A stretch of 64,000 nt of DNA from Paramagnetospirillum magneticum AMB-1. Its GTDB lineage: Bacteria > Pseudomonadota > Alphaproteobacteria > Rhodospirillales > Magnetospirillaceae. Position numbers and translations under genes: made by a program. The stretch spans positions 1 to 64,000 of the forward strand of contig NC_007626.1 of the NCBI RefSeq assembly GCF_000009985.1, in the 5' to 3' direction. Of this stretch, positions 23,292 to 36,000 are shown one piece after another (within the stretch, counting starts at the first letter, position 1; each line of letters begins with the position of its first letter). Below the pieces are notes generated by a model that made no database searches, was not told the origin of the DNA, and saw nothing but the letters and a program-made list of their open reading frames with translations.

Positions 23292-23891
23292 ATGACCCTA
23301 GCAAACCGCCGCACCCGACTCAACACGCCCCCCCACGACCCGTTTCCCTGGCTGGTGCTGGTGACCGACGAGGCGCGGCTGCCCGATCCCCGAGCGGCCA
23401 TGGAGCGCCTGCCACCGGGGGCCGGAGTCATCCTACGCCATTACGGTGCCGAAAAAAGGCGTCCCATGGCCAAGGCCGTGGCCGCCCTGGCGCGACGGCG
23501 CCGTCTTGTGCTGTTGGTGGCCGGCGATTGGCGTCTGGCCGCGGAACTGGGAGCCGACGGGCTTCATTTGCCCGAGGGCATGGCGCGTCACGGCTTGCTG
23601 GCCGGAGCGCTGGGCTGGGTATGGCGACGGCGGCGGCTTTTGCTGGTGGCGTGCCATGGATCCTTGGCCTTGGGGCGCGCCCGGGATCTGGGCGCTCACG
23701 GCGCGTTACTGTCGCCGGTGTTTCCCACCGCCAGCCATCCCGGGGCGGCAACCATCGGGCCGGTGCGCTTCGGTCTGTGGGCGCGGCGAACCCGGATTCC
23801 CGTCATCGCGCTGGGCGGCATGACCCGTCAGCGCCTGCGACATCTGCCTGGGGCGGCGGGAATGGCGGCCATCGGATCGCTGCTGGCGTAA
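23292..23891 (+). CDS. ThiE/TenI-like thiamine phosphate synthase family protein
   Basis: 199 residues of the TIM-barrel ThiE/TenI type, recognised by GADGLHLPEG, the HGSLAL segment, SPVFPTASHPG and the phosphate loop ALGGM...GMAAIGSLLA. The usual ThiE pyrophosphate-binding NDR stretch is replaced by VAGDWRLA. This argues for a TenI-like or divergent member, so synthase activity is doubtful. It is divergent from yggS, with start codons about 30 bases apart. Confidence 0.82.
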   Translation: MTLANRRTRLNTPPHDPFPWLVLVTDEARLPDPRAAMERLPPGAGVILRHYGAEKRRPMAKAVAALARRRRLVLLVAGDWRLAAELGADGLHLPEGMARHGLLAGALGWVWRRRRLLLVACHGSLALGRARDLGAHGALLSPVFPTASHPGAATIGPVRFGLWARRTRIPVIALGGMTRQRLRHLPGAAGMAAIGSLLA

Positions 23892-23898
23892 AAGCGCC

Positions 23899-25428
23899 TC
23901 AGAAGGTTGGCAGCGCCTCGGCGATGGCCGCCGCCACCGGACGCCAGTCGCCCACTGCCGGTTGGCGGAACAGGCGGGCCGTCGGGTACCACGGCGAATC
24001 GCTCCGCCGGTCCAGCCATCGCCATTCGGGGTAGGCCGATGCCATCAGCCACAAGGGGCGGCCCAGGGCTCCAGCCAGATGAGCGGTGGAGGTATCCGAC
24101 GAAATCACCAAGTCGCAGGCCGTCATCAGGGCGGCAGTTCCCAGGAAGGCCCCGGCCTGATCACAGTTTCCGGGCAGCGGATTCAGTGGGAAGGGAGCCT
24201 GTTCCACTTGTTCGTCGCCGCCATGCACGCTGAAGAAATCCACCCGGTCCGAGAGGGTGGCCAGGGGTTCCAGATGGGACAGAGGTACAGAACGGAAATG
24301 ATCCAGATCATAACCGGTATTGCCTTGCCAGTTGATGGCCACCGCCAGCCGGCCGGGATGGCGAATACGGCGGCGCCATTCTTCTACCGCCGCCTCGGGG
24401 GCACGGAGATAGGGGACGCGACCGGCTCCGAACGGCTCGGTGGGCCACAGCAGCAGGGGTAGGCTGGCGATTCCCACCTTATGGTCCCAGGGAGGCTCGG
24501 CCGTCCCCATGGCGTGATATTCCAGCCGGGGATGAGCGGTGAAACAAACCCGAAGCATGGCATTCATTCGGGCGGGCAATGACAGGATGATGCGGGCGCC
24601 CCGCTCCAGCAGCGGCAAGACAAAGCGGATATACTGGAACGTATCGCCCGCGTATTGATCCTGGTCGATCAGAATAGTGCACCCTTCCAGGCGCTCTGGC
24701 AGGTGAGCGACGGGGCGCTGGTGACGGAATTCGTAATCAGTCCAGCCGGTGGCGTAATCCTCGGCCCGCAACGCGGCGAATCCCCGGTTGAAGCGGGCCA
24801 GCTTGTCGTCTGGGGCTAAGGCCACCGCCTGGTCGAGGGCGGCACGGGCGGCGGCAACCTCGCCTTTCAGGAGATAGGCGTTGCCCCGATTGATCCAGGC
24901 GCCGACGTGGCCGGGATGGGCAACGAGAATTTGGTCGCATAGGGCCAGGGCCTGGTCGGCGTCGCCGGCCAGGTGCAACGCCGAGGCAAGAGTGGCGGCA
25001 ATGTCCGGATGGCCAGGCGCCAGGTCGCGGGCTTGGCGCAATTCGGCCACGGCTTCGGGATAGCGACGGTTGGCCTGAAGGAGCTGCGCCAGGGTCAGGT
25101 GGAACGATGGATCGGCCGGTTGGGCCATGATGGCGCGACGGATGGATTCTTCGGCCTCGATCCGTCCGGCGGGCTTGCCCGTCGCCAGCAGGGCACGGGC
25201 CAGATTGGCGTGGGCGGCGGGGTTGGAGGCGTCGAAGGTAATGGCACGGCGGATATGGCCGATTGCCTCTTCGGCCAGACCCAATTGCAGTCTGGCGCAT
25301 CCGAGCAGGTGCCAAAGACGGGCGTTGTCGGGGTGTGCAGTCAGCAGCGCTTCGGCAATCCGGGCGGCCTCGGCCGGGCGGCCCTGCTGCATGGAGATCA
25401 CGGCTTGTTCGAAGCTGGGCATGGTCAT
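23899..25428 (-). CDS. TPR-repeat protein with a GT9-like glycosyltransferase domain
   Basis: 509 residues. The N-terminal ~230 carry about six TPR units, seen as repeated A..NLA.AL...G....A pattern. The C-terminal half resembles the sugar-nucleotide half of heptosyltransferase-type (GT9) enzymes, including VISSDTSTAHLAGALGRPLW. An obvious N-terminal GT9 Rossmann half is reduced (GDTFQYIRFVLPLLERGA). Similar TPR-GT proteins often occur with flagellin or surface glycosylation. Acceptor and donor are unknown. Confidence 0.8.
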   Translation of the reverse strand: MTMPSFEQAVISMQQGRPAEAARIAEALLTAHPDNARLWHLLGCARLQLGLAEEAIGHIRRAITFDASNPAAHANLARALLATGKPAGRIEAEESIRRAIMAQPADPSFHLTLAQLLQANRRYPEAVAELRQARDLAPGHPDIAATLASALHLAGDADQALALCDQILVAHPGHVGAWINRGNAYLLKGEVAAARAALDQAVALAPDDKLARFNRGFAALRAEDYATGWTDYEFRHQRPVAHLPERLEGCTILIDQDQYAGDTFQYIRFVLPLLERGARIILSLPARMNAMLRVCFTAHPRLEYHAMGTAEPPWDHKVGIASLPLLLWPTEPFGAGRVPYLRAPEAAVEEWRRRIRHPGRLAVAINWQGNTGYDLDHFRSVPLSHLEPLATLSDRVDFFSVHGGDEQVEQAPFPLNPLPGNCDQAGAFLGTAALMTACDLVISSDTSTAHLAGALGRPLWLMASAYPEWRWLDRRSDSPWYPTARLFRQPAVGDWRPVAAAIAEALPTF

Positions 25429-25441
25429 ATCTGGCTCACAA

Positions 25442-25469
25442 ACAGAAAGAGGGCGGCCGAAGCCGCCCT
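25442..25469 (-). terminator. Intrinsic terminator after the porin
   Basis: On the minus strand an 8-bp perfect stem (AGGGCGGC with TTCG loop) is followed by CTTTCTG. It lies 27 bases after the porin stop and before the TPR gene, insulating the latter from porin transcription. Confidence 0.8.
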
Positions 25470-25495
25470 CCCCATGTCGAGATGTCGACGTCCTA

Positions 25496-26806
25496 TTAGA
25501 AGGACAGCGACAGACCGGTCATGGCAGTCCAACCGGAGTTGGAGTAGTAGTTGTTCTGGTTGGCGGAAGCGCCGGCCAGACCATCGCGCTGGTCGCGGTA
25601 CTCGATGTAGCCAACCGAAGCCAGGACGTCGACGCCCGGCCCGAGGTTGTACTTGCCCGAGACCTGGTAGGCGTCGATGGTGTCGTCCTTGCCATTGCGC
25701 AGGGTGGTATCGGACAGGCCGATGACCGACGAATGGAAGTAGGCGAACGACACGGCATACGGGCCGGAAGCGTACTGCAGACCCACGTCGTAGGCGGTGC
25801 CGCCGAAGTCGAGCTGGCCGCCGCCGGTGCCCTTGCCGCCGTAGGTGCCGGCCTGCGAGGTGCCGGACAGCACGGCGCTGGTCACGCCGCCCTGCTTGCG
25901 GTCGTCAGAGGCGCGCTGCACCGAACCACCCAGGGTGAAGCCGGCATACGACAGCTGAGCGCCGTAAGCCTGCTGGGTCAGGGCCTTCTCGGCGCCGCCG
26001 GTGCCGGTCAGGTCGACCCACACGTAGCCAGCCGAAGCCTTCACGCCAACCGGGCCGAAGGTGTTGGTGTACAGAGCGCCGCCGCCCCAAGCGCCGAGAC
26101 GGTCGGAACCGTTGCCACGGCCGTGCTGGCCCAGGCCAGTCGCGCCCGAACGGACGACGTTCGGGATGTACGAAGCGCCGAGGGTCAAACCGTAGAAGGA
26201 CGGAGCAACGTAGGTCAGCTTCTCGGCCTTGTCATCGCTGATGATGGCGGTGGTGTTGGACGAGACGGTGTAGCCAACGCGCTGGTTCATGCCCATCACG
26301 CCAGCCGGCTTGGTGATGGCCCAGTTGCCCATCATCATGCCGCCGTTGGTGAAGTTGCCGGCGGCGTCGGGGGCCTGCACGTGCAGCAGGGCGGTGCCGT
26401 TGGCGTGGATACCGGCCAGCACCTTACCGAAGCCACCCTCGATCCAGGCGTAGCTGTTGTCGATGTTGTCGGTGACGGTGTCGGAGTGACCACCGGCCTC
26501 CAGGGTGACCATGACGCCGACCTTCAGGCCGTTGTCCAGAGCGGTCGAGCCCGAGAACCAAATCTCGTTGTCGCCCTTGACGTCAACGTTCTGACGCATG
26601 GAGCCCGACGAGGTGGAGCCGTTGGCCGAACCACCGATGGTGCCGGTGGCGCCGTTCTGGAAGCCCTTGTCCTGCCAGGCACCGACGACCCACCACTTGG
26701 AGTAGCCACCAACGTTCAGCTTGATCTTCTCGGCGGCGGAAGCGGCGCCGGCGCTCAGCATGCCGGCGGCGACCAGCGCGGTACTGGTCAAAAGAATCTT
26801 CTTCAT
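25496..26806 (-). CDS. Outer-membrane porin (Gram-negative general porin type)
   Basis: 436-residue precursor. It has a classical signal peptide (MKKILLTSTALVAAG...ASA) cleaved before AEKIKLNVGGY, alternating amphipathic beta-strand sequence throughout, and a C-terminal aromatic residue (GLSLSF) as required by the BAM machinery. ATG 26806 is preceded by AGAGAGGAGA, an unusually strong ribosome-binding site consistent with an abundant protein. Many residues are Gly, Ser, Thr, Asn or Tyr. Likely a major porin; substrate unknown. Confidence 0.92.
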   Translation of the reverse strand: MKKILLTSTALVAAGMLSAGAASAAEKIKLNVGGYSKWWVVGAWQDKGFQNGATGTIGGSANGSTSSGSMRQNVDVKGDNEIWFSGSTALDNGLKVGVMVTLEAGGHSDTVTDNIDNSYAWIEGGFGKVLAGIHANGTALLHVQAPDAAGNFTNGGMMMGNWAITKPAGVMGMNQRVGYTVSSNTTAIISDDKAEKLTYVAPSFYGLTLGASYIPNVVRSGATGLGQHGRGNGSDRLGAWGGGALYTNTFGPVGVKASAGYVWVDLTGTGGAEKALTQQAYGAQLSYAGFTLGGSVQRASDDRKQGGVTSAVLSGTSQAGTYGGKGTGGGQLDFGGTAYDVGLQYASGPYAVSFAYFHSSVIGLSDTTLRNGKDDTIDAYQVSGKYNLGPGVDVLASVGYIEYRDQRDGLAGASANQNNYYSNSGWTAMTGLSLSF

Positions 26807-27115
26807 GGTATCTCCTCTCTTTGGCTTTGCGAAAACGACCCCCAATGGCCGCGACCGCTATCCAAATGAACGAACGGTCGCCATCACGCCATGATGGGCG
26901 CCGCCAGTCAAGCGAGGCGGGACGTCGGCTGTATCGAAAACTCCGCACTGTGGCATGGATGCCACACAACACCCTTCCACCGGCGAGGCGGCGTTACCGC
27001 TTGCAGGCGATGCGCCTCTCGTAGCATTCTTGCCCGTCGCGATGGCGGGTCTCGCCGTCGGAGGTATTTCGCGTGCCAACGGGCCGCGCGTCGGCGTGGC
27101 GGGGTGAAGACGGTG
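26807..27115. other. Divergent promoter region between porin and DUF3576 gene
   Basis: 309 bases with no supported gene. It must drive the porin leftward and the lipoprotein rightward. The one clear motif is a gapped palindrome, TGTGGCAT-GG-ATGCCACA, at 26949-26966, a candidate operator. Confidence 0.5.
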
Positions 27116-27646
27116 ATGACGAGTAAGATTTCGATGAGTGGTCTGGGTGCCCTGGTGCTGCTCGGCGCCACCCTGGTGCTGTCGGGCTGCGGTGAGTCCC
27201 AGGCGGTCTTTCCGACCAAGGAAAAGGGCGACGCGGCACCGCGCATGTCCAATGAAAAGCGCGAGACCATCTTCGGTCCGGAAGGCCTGTTCGGCAAGAG
27301 CAAGCCCGAGGGCGAGGGCGTGGGCATCGGCGTCAACGCCTTCTTGTGGCGAGCGTCGCTTGATACCGTGTCCTTCATGCCCATCACCACCGCCGACGCC
27401 TTCGGCGGCACCATCATCACCGACTGGTATCAGCTGCCCGAGACGCCCAGCGAGCGCTATAAGGTCAATGTCTTCATCCTGGACCGCACGCTGCGCGCCG
27501 ACGGCGTCAAGGTGTCGCTGTTCAAGCAGGTGCGCGACGGAGCCGGCAACTGGGTCGACGTGCGCGTCGATCCCAAGATGACCGCCGACCTGGAAAACTC
27601 GATCCTGACCCGCGCCCGCCAGCTGCGGATCGTCTCGACCGAATAG
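27116..27646 (+). CDS. DUF3576-type outer-membrane lipoprotein
   Basis: 176 residues with a lipoprotein signal ending LVLSGC (lipidated Cys25). The mature part contains GVGIGVNAFLWRASLDTVSFMP and a region ending in a long helix (ENSILTRARQLRI), matching the alphaproteobacterial DUF3576 family. Function is unknown; position next to leuS-lptE suggests envelope assembly. ATG 27116 used; an in-frame GTG at 27104 is possible. Confidence 0.85.
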   Translation: MTSKISMSGLGALVLLGATLVLSGCGESQAVFPTKEKGDAAPRMSNEKRETIFGPEGLFGKSKPEGEGVGIGVNAFLWRASLDTVSFMPITTADAFGGTIITDWYQLPETPSERYKVNVFILDRTLRADGVKVSLFKQVRDGAGNWVDVRVDPKMTADLENSILTRARQLRIVSTE

Positions 27647-27721
27647 AGAGGGCGACCGGGCGGCCTGGCGCCGTCCGGCCCGATCTTTTACCTCATCCCA
27701 CCAGAAACAATGGACGGCCCC

Positions 27722-30296
<2,575 letters not shown>

Positions 30297-30310
<14 letters not shown>

Positions 30311-30872
30311 AGCACTCCTTCTGTTTGCTGTTCTGGTGCTGGGTCCGGTGGGCTGCGGCTTCCGGCCCATGTACGGTACGCCAAGCGGTGCGGCTTCGGG
30401 CGTCGATGCCGATTTGGCAACGGTCCGCATCGAACCCATCAAGGACCGTACCGGGCAACAACTCCGCAATGCCTTGTTGCAGCGCTTGTCGCCCCGGGGC
30501 GAAGCCGCCGATTATGCCTACAGCCTTCAGATCAAGTTGACCGAGACCGTCAACAATCTCGGATTCCGCAAGGACACCTTCGCCACTGTCGCCAATATGT
30601 CCATTACCGCCCAGGTCCAACTCAGCAAAAATGGCGGAGGATTGATCCTGGGCGATAACGTCACGACGACGGTCTATTTCGACTATCTCGGGCCGCGCTA
30701 TGCCAGCGTGGCCACCGAGCGCGACGCCGAGGAGCGTACCCTCAGCCAGTTAGCCGACGATATCCGCAACCGTGTCGCCCTAGCGATTCAGCGCTATCAG
30801 GCCAACCCCAACGACGAGCGATATCGGCAGCGCTCCTTGTTTCTCGACGACATGGGCGGGGGGCGTCGGTGA
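30297..30872 (+). CDS. lptE: LPS-assembly lipoprotein LptE
   Basis: 191 residues; lipoprotein signal with lipidated Cys20 (GPVGC), followed by GFRPMYG, typical of LptE. It plugs the LptD barrel in the outer membrane to place lipopolysaccharide on the cell surface. The ATG lies 14 bases inside leuS and its 3' end overlaps holA by 4 bases, indicating coupled translation. Confidence 0.92.
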
Positions 30873-31891
30873 AACTGAGCGGGGCACGGGTGGAAGCATT
30901 TCTTAAGTCACCCGACCCCTCCATCCGCGCCGTCCTGGTGTTCGGGCCTGATCTCGGGCTGGTACGCGAAAGGGTGCAGCGATTGATCCGCTCGGTGGTG
31001 CCTGATGCTTCCGATCCTTTCCGGGTTGCCGAGCTGACTCCCGCCGCGCTGAAGGAAGTCCCGTCGCGCCTGGCCGACGAGGCCGCCGCCATGGCCCTGG
31101 GCGGCGGGCGCCGCGCCGTGGTGCTGCGCGATGCCGGCGACGGTCAAAGCGGAGCGGTTTCGTCCTTTCTGGCCCGGCCCATGGGCGACGCCCTGGTTGT
31201 GATCGAGGGCGGGGAACTGGGGCCGCGCTCGTCCTTGCGCAAGCTGTTTGAAGGCGCCGACAACGGTGCGGCGCTGGCCTGCTACGGTGATGAAGGCGGC
31301 TCGCTGGCCGGGGTGATCCAGGAGGAGCTGAAGGCCGCCGGACTGATGGCCGAGCCCGATGCCATGGCCTATCTCACCGAGCATCTGGGCGGCGACCGCC
31401 GCCTGACGCGGGCCGAACTGGGAAAGCTGGCGCTGTACATGGGCGGACCCGGCCGCGTCAGTCTGGACGACGCGGTGGCCTGTGTCGGCGATACCGCCGC
31501 GCTGGGCTTGGACGATCTGGCGCTGGCCACCGCTGATGGCGATCATGCCGGGGCGCAGCGCGTGCTTGACCGGCTGCTGCGGGAAGGCGGCCAGCCGGTG
31601 GGCATGCTGCGCTCGGTGGCCCGGCACTTCCAGCGCCTGCATCTGGCCGCCGGGTTGATGGCTCAGGGCAAGTCCACCGATCAGGCCATGTCCGCACTGA
31701 AGCCGCCGGTGATCTTCAAGGCCGCCGATCGCTTCAAGCGCCAGCTGTCGCGCTGGCCCGCCGACCGGCTGGGCAAGGCGCTGGATCTGCTGACCGAGGC
31801 CGAGGTGGATTGCAAGACCACGGGCATGCCGGCCGCCGAGATCGCCTCGCGGGCACTGATGATGATTGCCCGAGCGGCGGCGAGACGCTGA
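30869..31891 (+). CDS. holA: DNA polymerase III delta subunit
   Basis: 340 residues, the clamp-loader delta subunit that opens the beta clamp. Family features include LVFGPDLGLVRERVQRL at the N-terminus and the collar-domain string GGQPVGMLRSVARHFQRLH. Start GTG 30869 overlaps the lptE stop, and its TGA overlaps the next ATG by one base. Confidence 0.94.
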   Translation: MKLSGARVEAFLKSPDPSIRAVLVFGPDLGLVRERVQRLIRSVVPDASDPFRVAELTPAALKEVPSRLADEAAAMALGGGRRAVVLRDAGDGQSGAVSSFLARPMGDALVVIEGGELGPRSSLRKLFEGADNGAALACYGDEGGSLAGVIQEELKAAGLMAEPDAMAYLTEHLGGDRRLTRAELGKLALYMGGPGRVSLDDAVACVGDTAALGLDDLALATADGDHAGAQRVLDRLLREGGQPVGMLRSVARHFQRLHLAAGLMAQGKSTDQAMSALKPPVIFKAADRFKRQLSRWPADRLGKALDLLTEAEVDCKTTGMPAAEIASRALMMIARAAARR

Positions 31892-32943
31892 TGGCGGCCA
31901 GGACTTCCATCGGGCGTCTGATCGCCATCAATCTGGGACTTCTGCTGGCCGGGCTTTTCCTGGCCGAACTGGTGTTCGGCAGCTGGATTTTCGGCCCCAG
32001 CTGGGGAACCATGAACATTCCCCGCGACATACACCGGATGTTCGATGTCAGCGGGCTCTACAATGGCCCTAGGGACGCCATTTATTCCCGCGACAAATGG
32101 GGGCTGCGCGGCGCCTACCGGGATCTCGGCGCCATCGACATCCTGACCATCGGCGGCTCGACCACCGACCAGCGCTTCATCGGCGACGGCCAGACCTGGC
32201 AGGATTACCTGGCCCAGGATCTGGGCGGCAGGGTGGTGGTCAATGCCGGGATCGACGGCCAGTCGACTCTGGGCCATCTGAGGGCCTTCGACCGCTGGCT
32301 GTCCCAGATTCCCGGCCTGAAGCCCTGCTTCGTCCTGGCCTATATCGGCGTCAACGACGCCCATCTGGAAGGCCAGCAGCAATGGGACGACATGGCGTCG
32401 CCCTCTCTCGGACGCCGGATCGAGCGCTACATCACCAATCATTCCGCCCTGGTTCAGGTGGTCACCACCATCCAGGGGACGTTGAAGGCCCGCAAGGCCC
32501 ATGTGGTGCACGGCGGGACCGAGTTCGCGCGGGGGCCTTGGGTCGCCGGACCGCCTCCGGATTTGGACAAGGTGGTGGCTTCCGCTCTGCTGGATGCCTA
32601 CGAACAGCGGGTCGAGGCCCTGATCGCCCGCATTCGGGCGGCGGGGGCCGAGGCCATCATCGTCACCCAAAGCCGTTCCGACTATCGGGTGACTGGCACG
32701 GGCGAGCCGCTGGGCCGGGCCAAGGCGGCGAATTCCGTGGATTTCGGCTCCTGGGCCATGCAGACCGCCTTTAACCGCCGGGCCATGGCGGCTTGCACCC
32801 GGGCAAACGCGGTTTGCCTGGATCTGGGCAGCGGATTGACCTTCGAGGACGGTGACTTCTACGATTGGGTCCACACCACGCCGACGGGGAATCGCCGCAT
32901 CGCCGCATGGCTTGCTCCCCTTCTGGCTCCACTCCTGCAATAG
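31891..32943 (+). CDS. SGNH-hydrolase-like membrane-anchored protein
   Basis: 350 residues. One N-terminal transmembrane segment (LIAINLGLLLAGLFLAELVF) is followed by an extracytoplasmic SGNH/GDSL fold: the nucleophile-type block TIGGSTTDQRF, the Asn block YIGVNDAH, and DWVHTTPTGN supplying Asp/His. Relatives act as acyl or acetyl esterases on surface sugars. The substrate is unknown. It is coupled to holA (TGATG), an odd partner, so it may simply be the operon end. Confidence 0.8.
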   Translation: MAARTSIGRLIAINLGLLLAGLFLAELVFGSWIFGPSWGTMNIPRDIHRMFDVSGLYNGPRDAIYSRDKWGLRGAYRDLGAIDILTIGGSTTDQRFIGDGQTWQDYLAQDLGGRVVVNAGIDGQSTLGHLRAFDRWLSQIPGLKPCFVLAYIGVNDAHLEGQQQWDDMASPSLGRRIERYITNHSALVQVVTTIQGTLKARKAHVVHGGTEFARGPWVAGPPPDLDKVVASALLDAYEQRVEALIARIRAAGAEAIIVTQSRSDYRVTGTGEPLGRAKAANSVDFGSWAMQTAFNRRAMAACTRANAVCLDLGSGLTFEDGDFYDWVHTTPTGNRRIAAWLAPLLAPLLQ

Positions 32944-33059
32944 AGCGCTGAATTCGAAGACTATTCGATTCGGTTGGCGTCTTGTAGAAACCAGGAAACA
33001 CCCCCATTCTTCTCTACCAGAGGCAGACGCAGACTCTGTCGACAGAGGGGGGCCGGGCC
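32944..33059. other. Leader of the glutamate dehydrogenase gene
   Basis: 116 bases upstream of gdh. It holds the inverted repeat GAATTCGAA-gacta-TTCGATTC at 32950-32971, directly after the previous stop, a possible operator. An AGAGGGGGG purine run before the GTG start is the likely ribosome-binding site. Confidence 0.45.
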
Positions 33060-36000
33060 GTGGAAATCTCTGCTTATCTGGATCGGCGCATCGCCGAATT
33101 GTCCGAACCCTTGGCCAAGGTCGGCGCCGGGCGGCTGATCCGCGCCTATGCGGCCGGAATCCCCCTGGCCGATCTGGCCGAGGCCGATCCCGAACTGGTC
33201 TATGGCGCCGCGCTCGGCCTGTTCGCCTTCCTGCGCGACCGCCAGCCTGGGGCGCCATCCATCCGCGTCTTCGACCCGGATCTCGATCGCCACGGTTGGG
33301 TGTCCAGCCATTCGGTGGTGGAGATCATCAACGACGATATGCCGTTCCTGGTGGATTCGGTGGCCATGGAGCTGGCCCGGCGCGGCATCAAGGTGCACCT
33401 GCTGGTCCACCCCGTGTTGCGGGTCGATCGCGATGGTGCCGGGACCCTGGTCCAGGTGGCGGCCAATGGGTCGGGCTCGACCCCGGAATCGGTCATGCAT
33501 GTGGAAATCGACCGGCAGCCGGCGGAGGTCCAGACGCAGCTGGCCGAGTCCCTGGCCGAGGTGCTGGCCCAGGTCCGTCTTGCCGTTGCCGATTGGCGGC
33601 GCATGCTGGAGACCCTGTGGGCGGGGGTGACGGAATTCGAGAATGCCTCGGCCAAGGTCCCGGCGGACGAGAAGCAGGAAGCCCTGGCCTTCCTGGAATG
33701 GCTGGCCGACAACCACTTCACCTTCCTGGGCTACCGGCGCTTCGATCTGGCCAAGGGCGTGGTCGCCGATCCCGCCAGCGGCCTCGGCATTCTGTCCGAC
33801 GCCGGCGCCCATGTGTTCGACGACACCGTGACCCTGGCCGACATGCCGGCCGAACTGCGCGCCTTCGTGCAGCGGCCCGATCCGCTGATGGTCACCAAAT
33901 CCGCCCGCCACGCGGTAATTCATCGTCCAGTGCGCATGGACATCATCGGGCTGAAGCAGTTCGATGCCAAAGGCAAGGTGGTGGGGTTGCATGCCTTCCT
34001 CGGCCTGTTCACCTCGGCTGCCTATAATGACCGGCCGGCGCAGATCCCCCTGTTGCGCCGCAAGATCGCCCGGGTCGAGGCCCGTGCCGACTTCAACAAG
34101 TCCGGCCATGACGCCAAGGCGCTGATCAATATCCTGGAGACCTACCCCAGGGACGAGCTGTTCCAGGTCTCCGAGGATGCCCTGTTCGAAATCAGCATCG
34201 GCATCCTGCATCTGCAGGATCGCCAGCGGGTGGCGGTGTTCCTGCGCAATGACGAGTTCGAGCGCTTTGTCTCCTGCCTGGTCTTCGTGCCCCGTGACCG
34301 CTACGACACGCCGCTACGCCTGGCCGTCACCGCCATGCTGGAAGAGGCGCTGGGCGGCACGCTCGACACCTTCTACACCCAGGTGGCCGACCTGCCCCTG
34401 GCGCGGCTGCATTTCATCATCCGCACCACCCCCGGACACCTGCGCCGCGTGGATGCCCTGGCGCTGGAGGTCCGCATCGCCGACGCGGCGCGCACCTGGC
34501 ACGAGCACCTGCAGGACGCTCTGATCCAGACTCATGGCGAGGCCGCCGGCCTCGCCCTGGCCCGGCGGTGGGGCAAGGGATTCCCCGCCTCCTACCGCGA
34601 AAGCCACGGCGCCCTGGCGGCGGTGGCCGATGTGGGGCGTATCCAGACGGCGTCGGGCGGCGATATCGTTCTCAATCTCTACCGTCCGGTGGAGGCCGAG
34701 CCTCGCCAGGGCCGTCTGAAGCTCTACCGTTCGGGCCAGCCGGTGCCGCTGTCGGGCATCCTGCCCATGCTGGAAGCCATGGGGCTGGTGGTCATCGCCG
34801 AGGTTCCCCACGAGATCGAGCCGGATTCCGGCGGCTCGACGGTGTGGATTCATGATTTCGAGGTGGAAAGCGCCGATGGCGCCCCCCTCGACGTGGCCGA
34901 GCGGCGCGAGCTGTTCCACGATGCCCTGGCGGCGGTGTGGCGAGGCGACGCCGACAGCGACGGCTTCAACCGGCTGGTGCTGTCGGCCGGGCTGTCCTGG
35001 CGCGAGATCATGGTCTTGCGCGCCTACACCAAGTATCTGCGCCAGACCGGCATCACCTACAGCCAGACCTATATCGAGCAGGCCCTGGGCGGCAATGCCG
35101 ACATGGCCACCGGCCTGGTCCGCCTGTTCCTGGCCAGTTTCGACCCCAAGGGGCGGTCCGGCGACGCCTCCGAGGCCGAGGCGGCGCTGCTGGCGGGCCT
35201 GGACAAGGTGGTCAGCGCCGACGACGACCGTATTCTGCGCCGCTTCCTCAACCTAATTCGTTCCACTTTACGAACGAATTACTTCCAGACCGATGGAGCG
35301 GGCAAGCCCAAGGCCTATCTATCCTTCAAGCTGGATTCCCGGCAGGTGGACGATCTGCCGGCGCCGCGGCCCCTGGTGGAGGTCTTCGTCTATTCGCCCC
35401 GGGTCGAGGCCATTCATCTGCGCGGTGGCAAGGTGGCGCGCGGCGGCATCCGCTGGTCCGACCGGCGCGAGGACTTCCGCACCGAGATCCTGGGCCTGAT
35501 GAAGGCCCAGATGGTCAAGAACGCGGTGATCGTGCCGGTGGGCGCCAAGGGCGGCTTCGTGGTGAAGAAGCCGCCGGCGGCCGGCGGGCGCGAGGCCTAC
35601 ATGGCCGAGGGCATCGAGTGCTACAAGACCCTGATGCGCGGTCTGCTGGACCTGACCGACAACCTTGTTCCGGAAGGAGTCAGGCCGCCTCCCGACGTCC
35701 TGCGCCGCGACGGTGACGATCCCTATCTGGTGGTGGCGGCCGACAAGGGCACCGCCACCTTCTCGGACATTGCCAATGCGGTCTCGCTGGAATACGGCCA
35801 CTGGCTGGGCGACGCCTTTGCCTCGGGCGGTTCCCAGGGCTATGACCACAAGAAGATGGGCATTACCGCCAAAGGGGCCTGGGTGGCGGTGGAACGTCAT
35901 TTCCGCGAGATGGGCATCGACACCCGGTCCGAGGATTTCACGGTGATCGGGGTCGGCGACATGTCGGGCGACGTGTTCGGCAACGGCCTGCTACGCTCGC

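Noticed and set aside
22612..23304. YggS read from TTG 23304
   Set aside because: The extra 14 residues do not look like the family and would overlap the start of the divergent ThiE-like gene. TTG 23262 gives the normal N-terminus with GGAG upstream.
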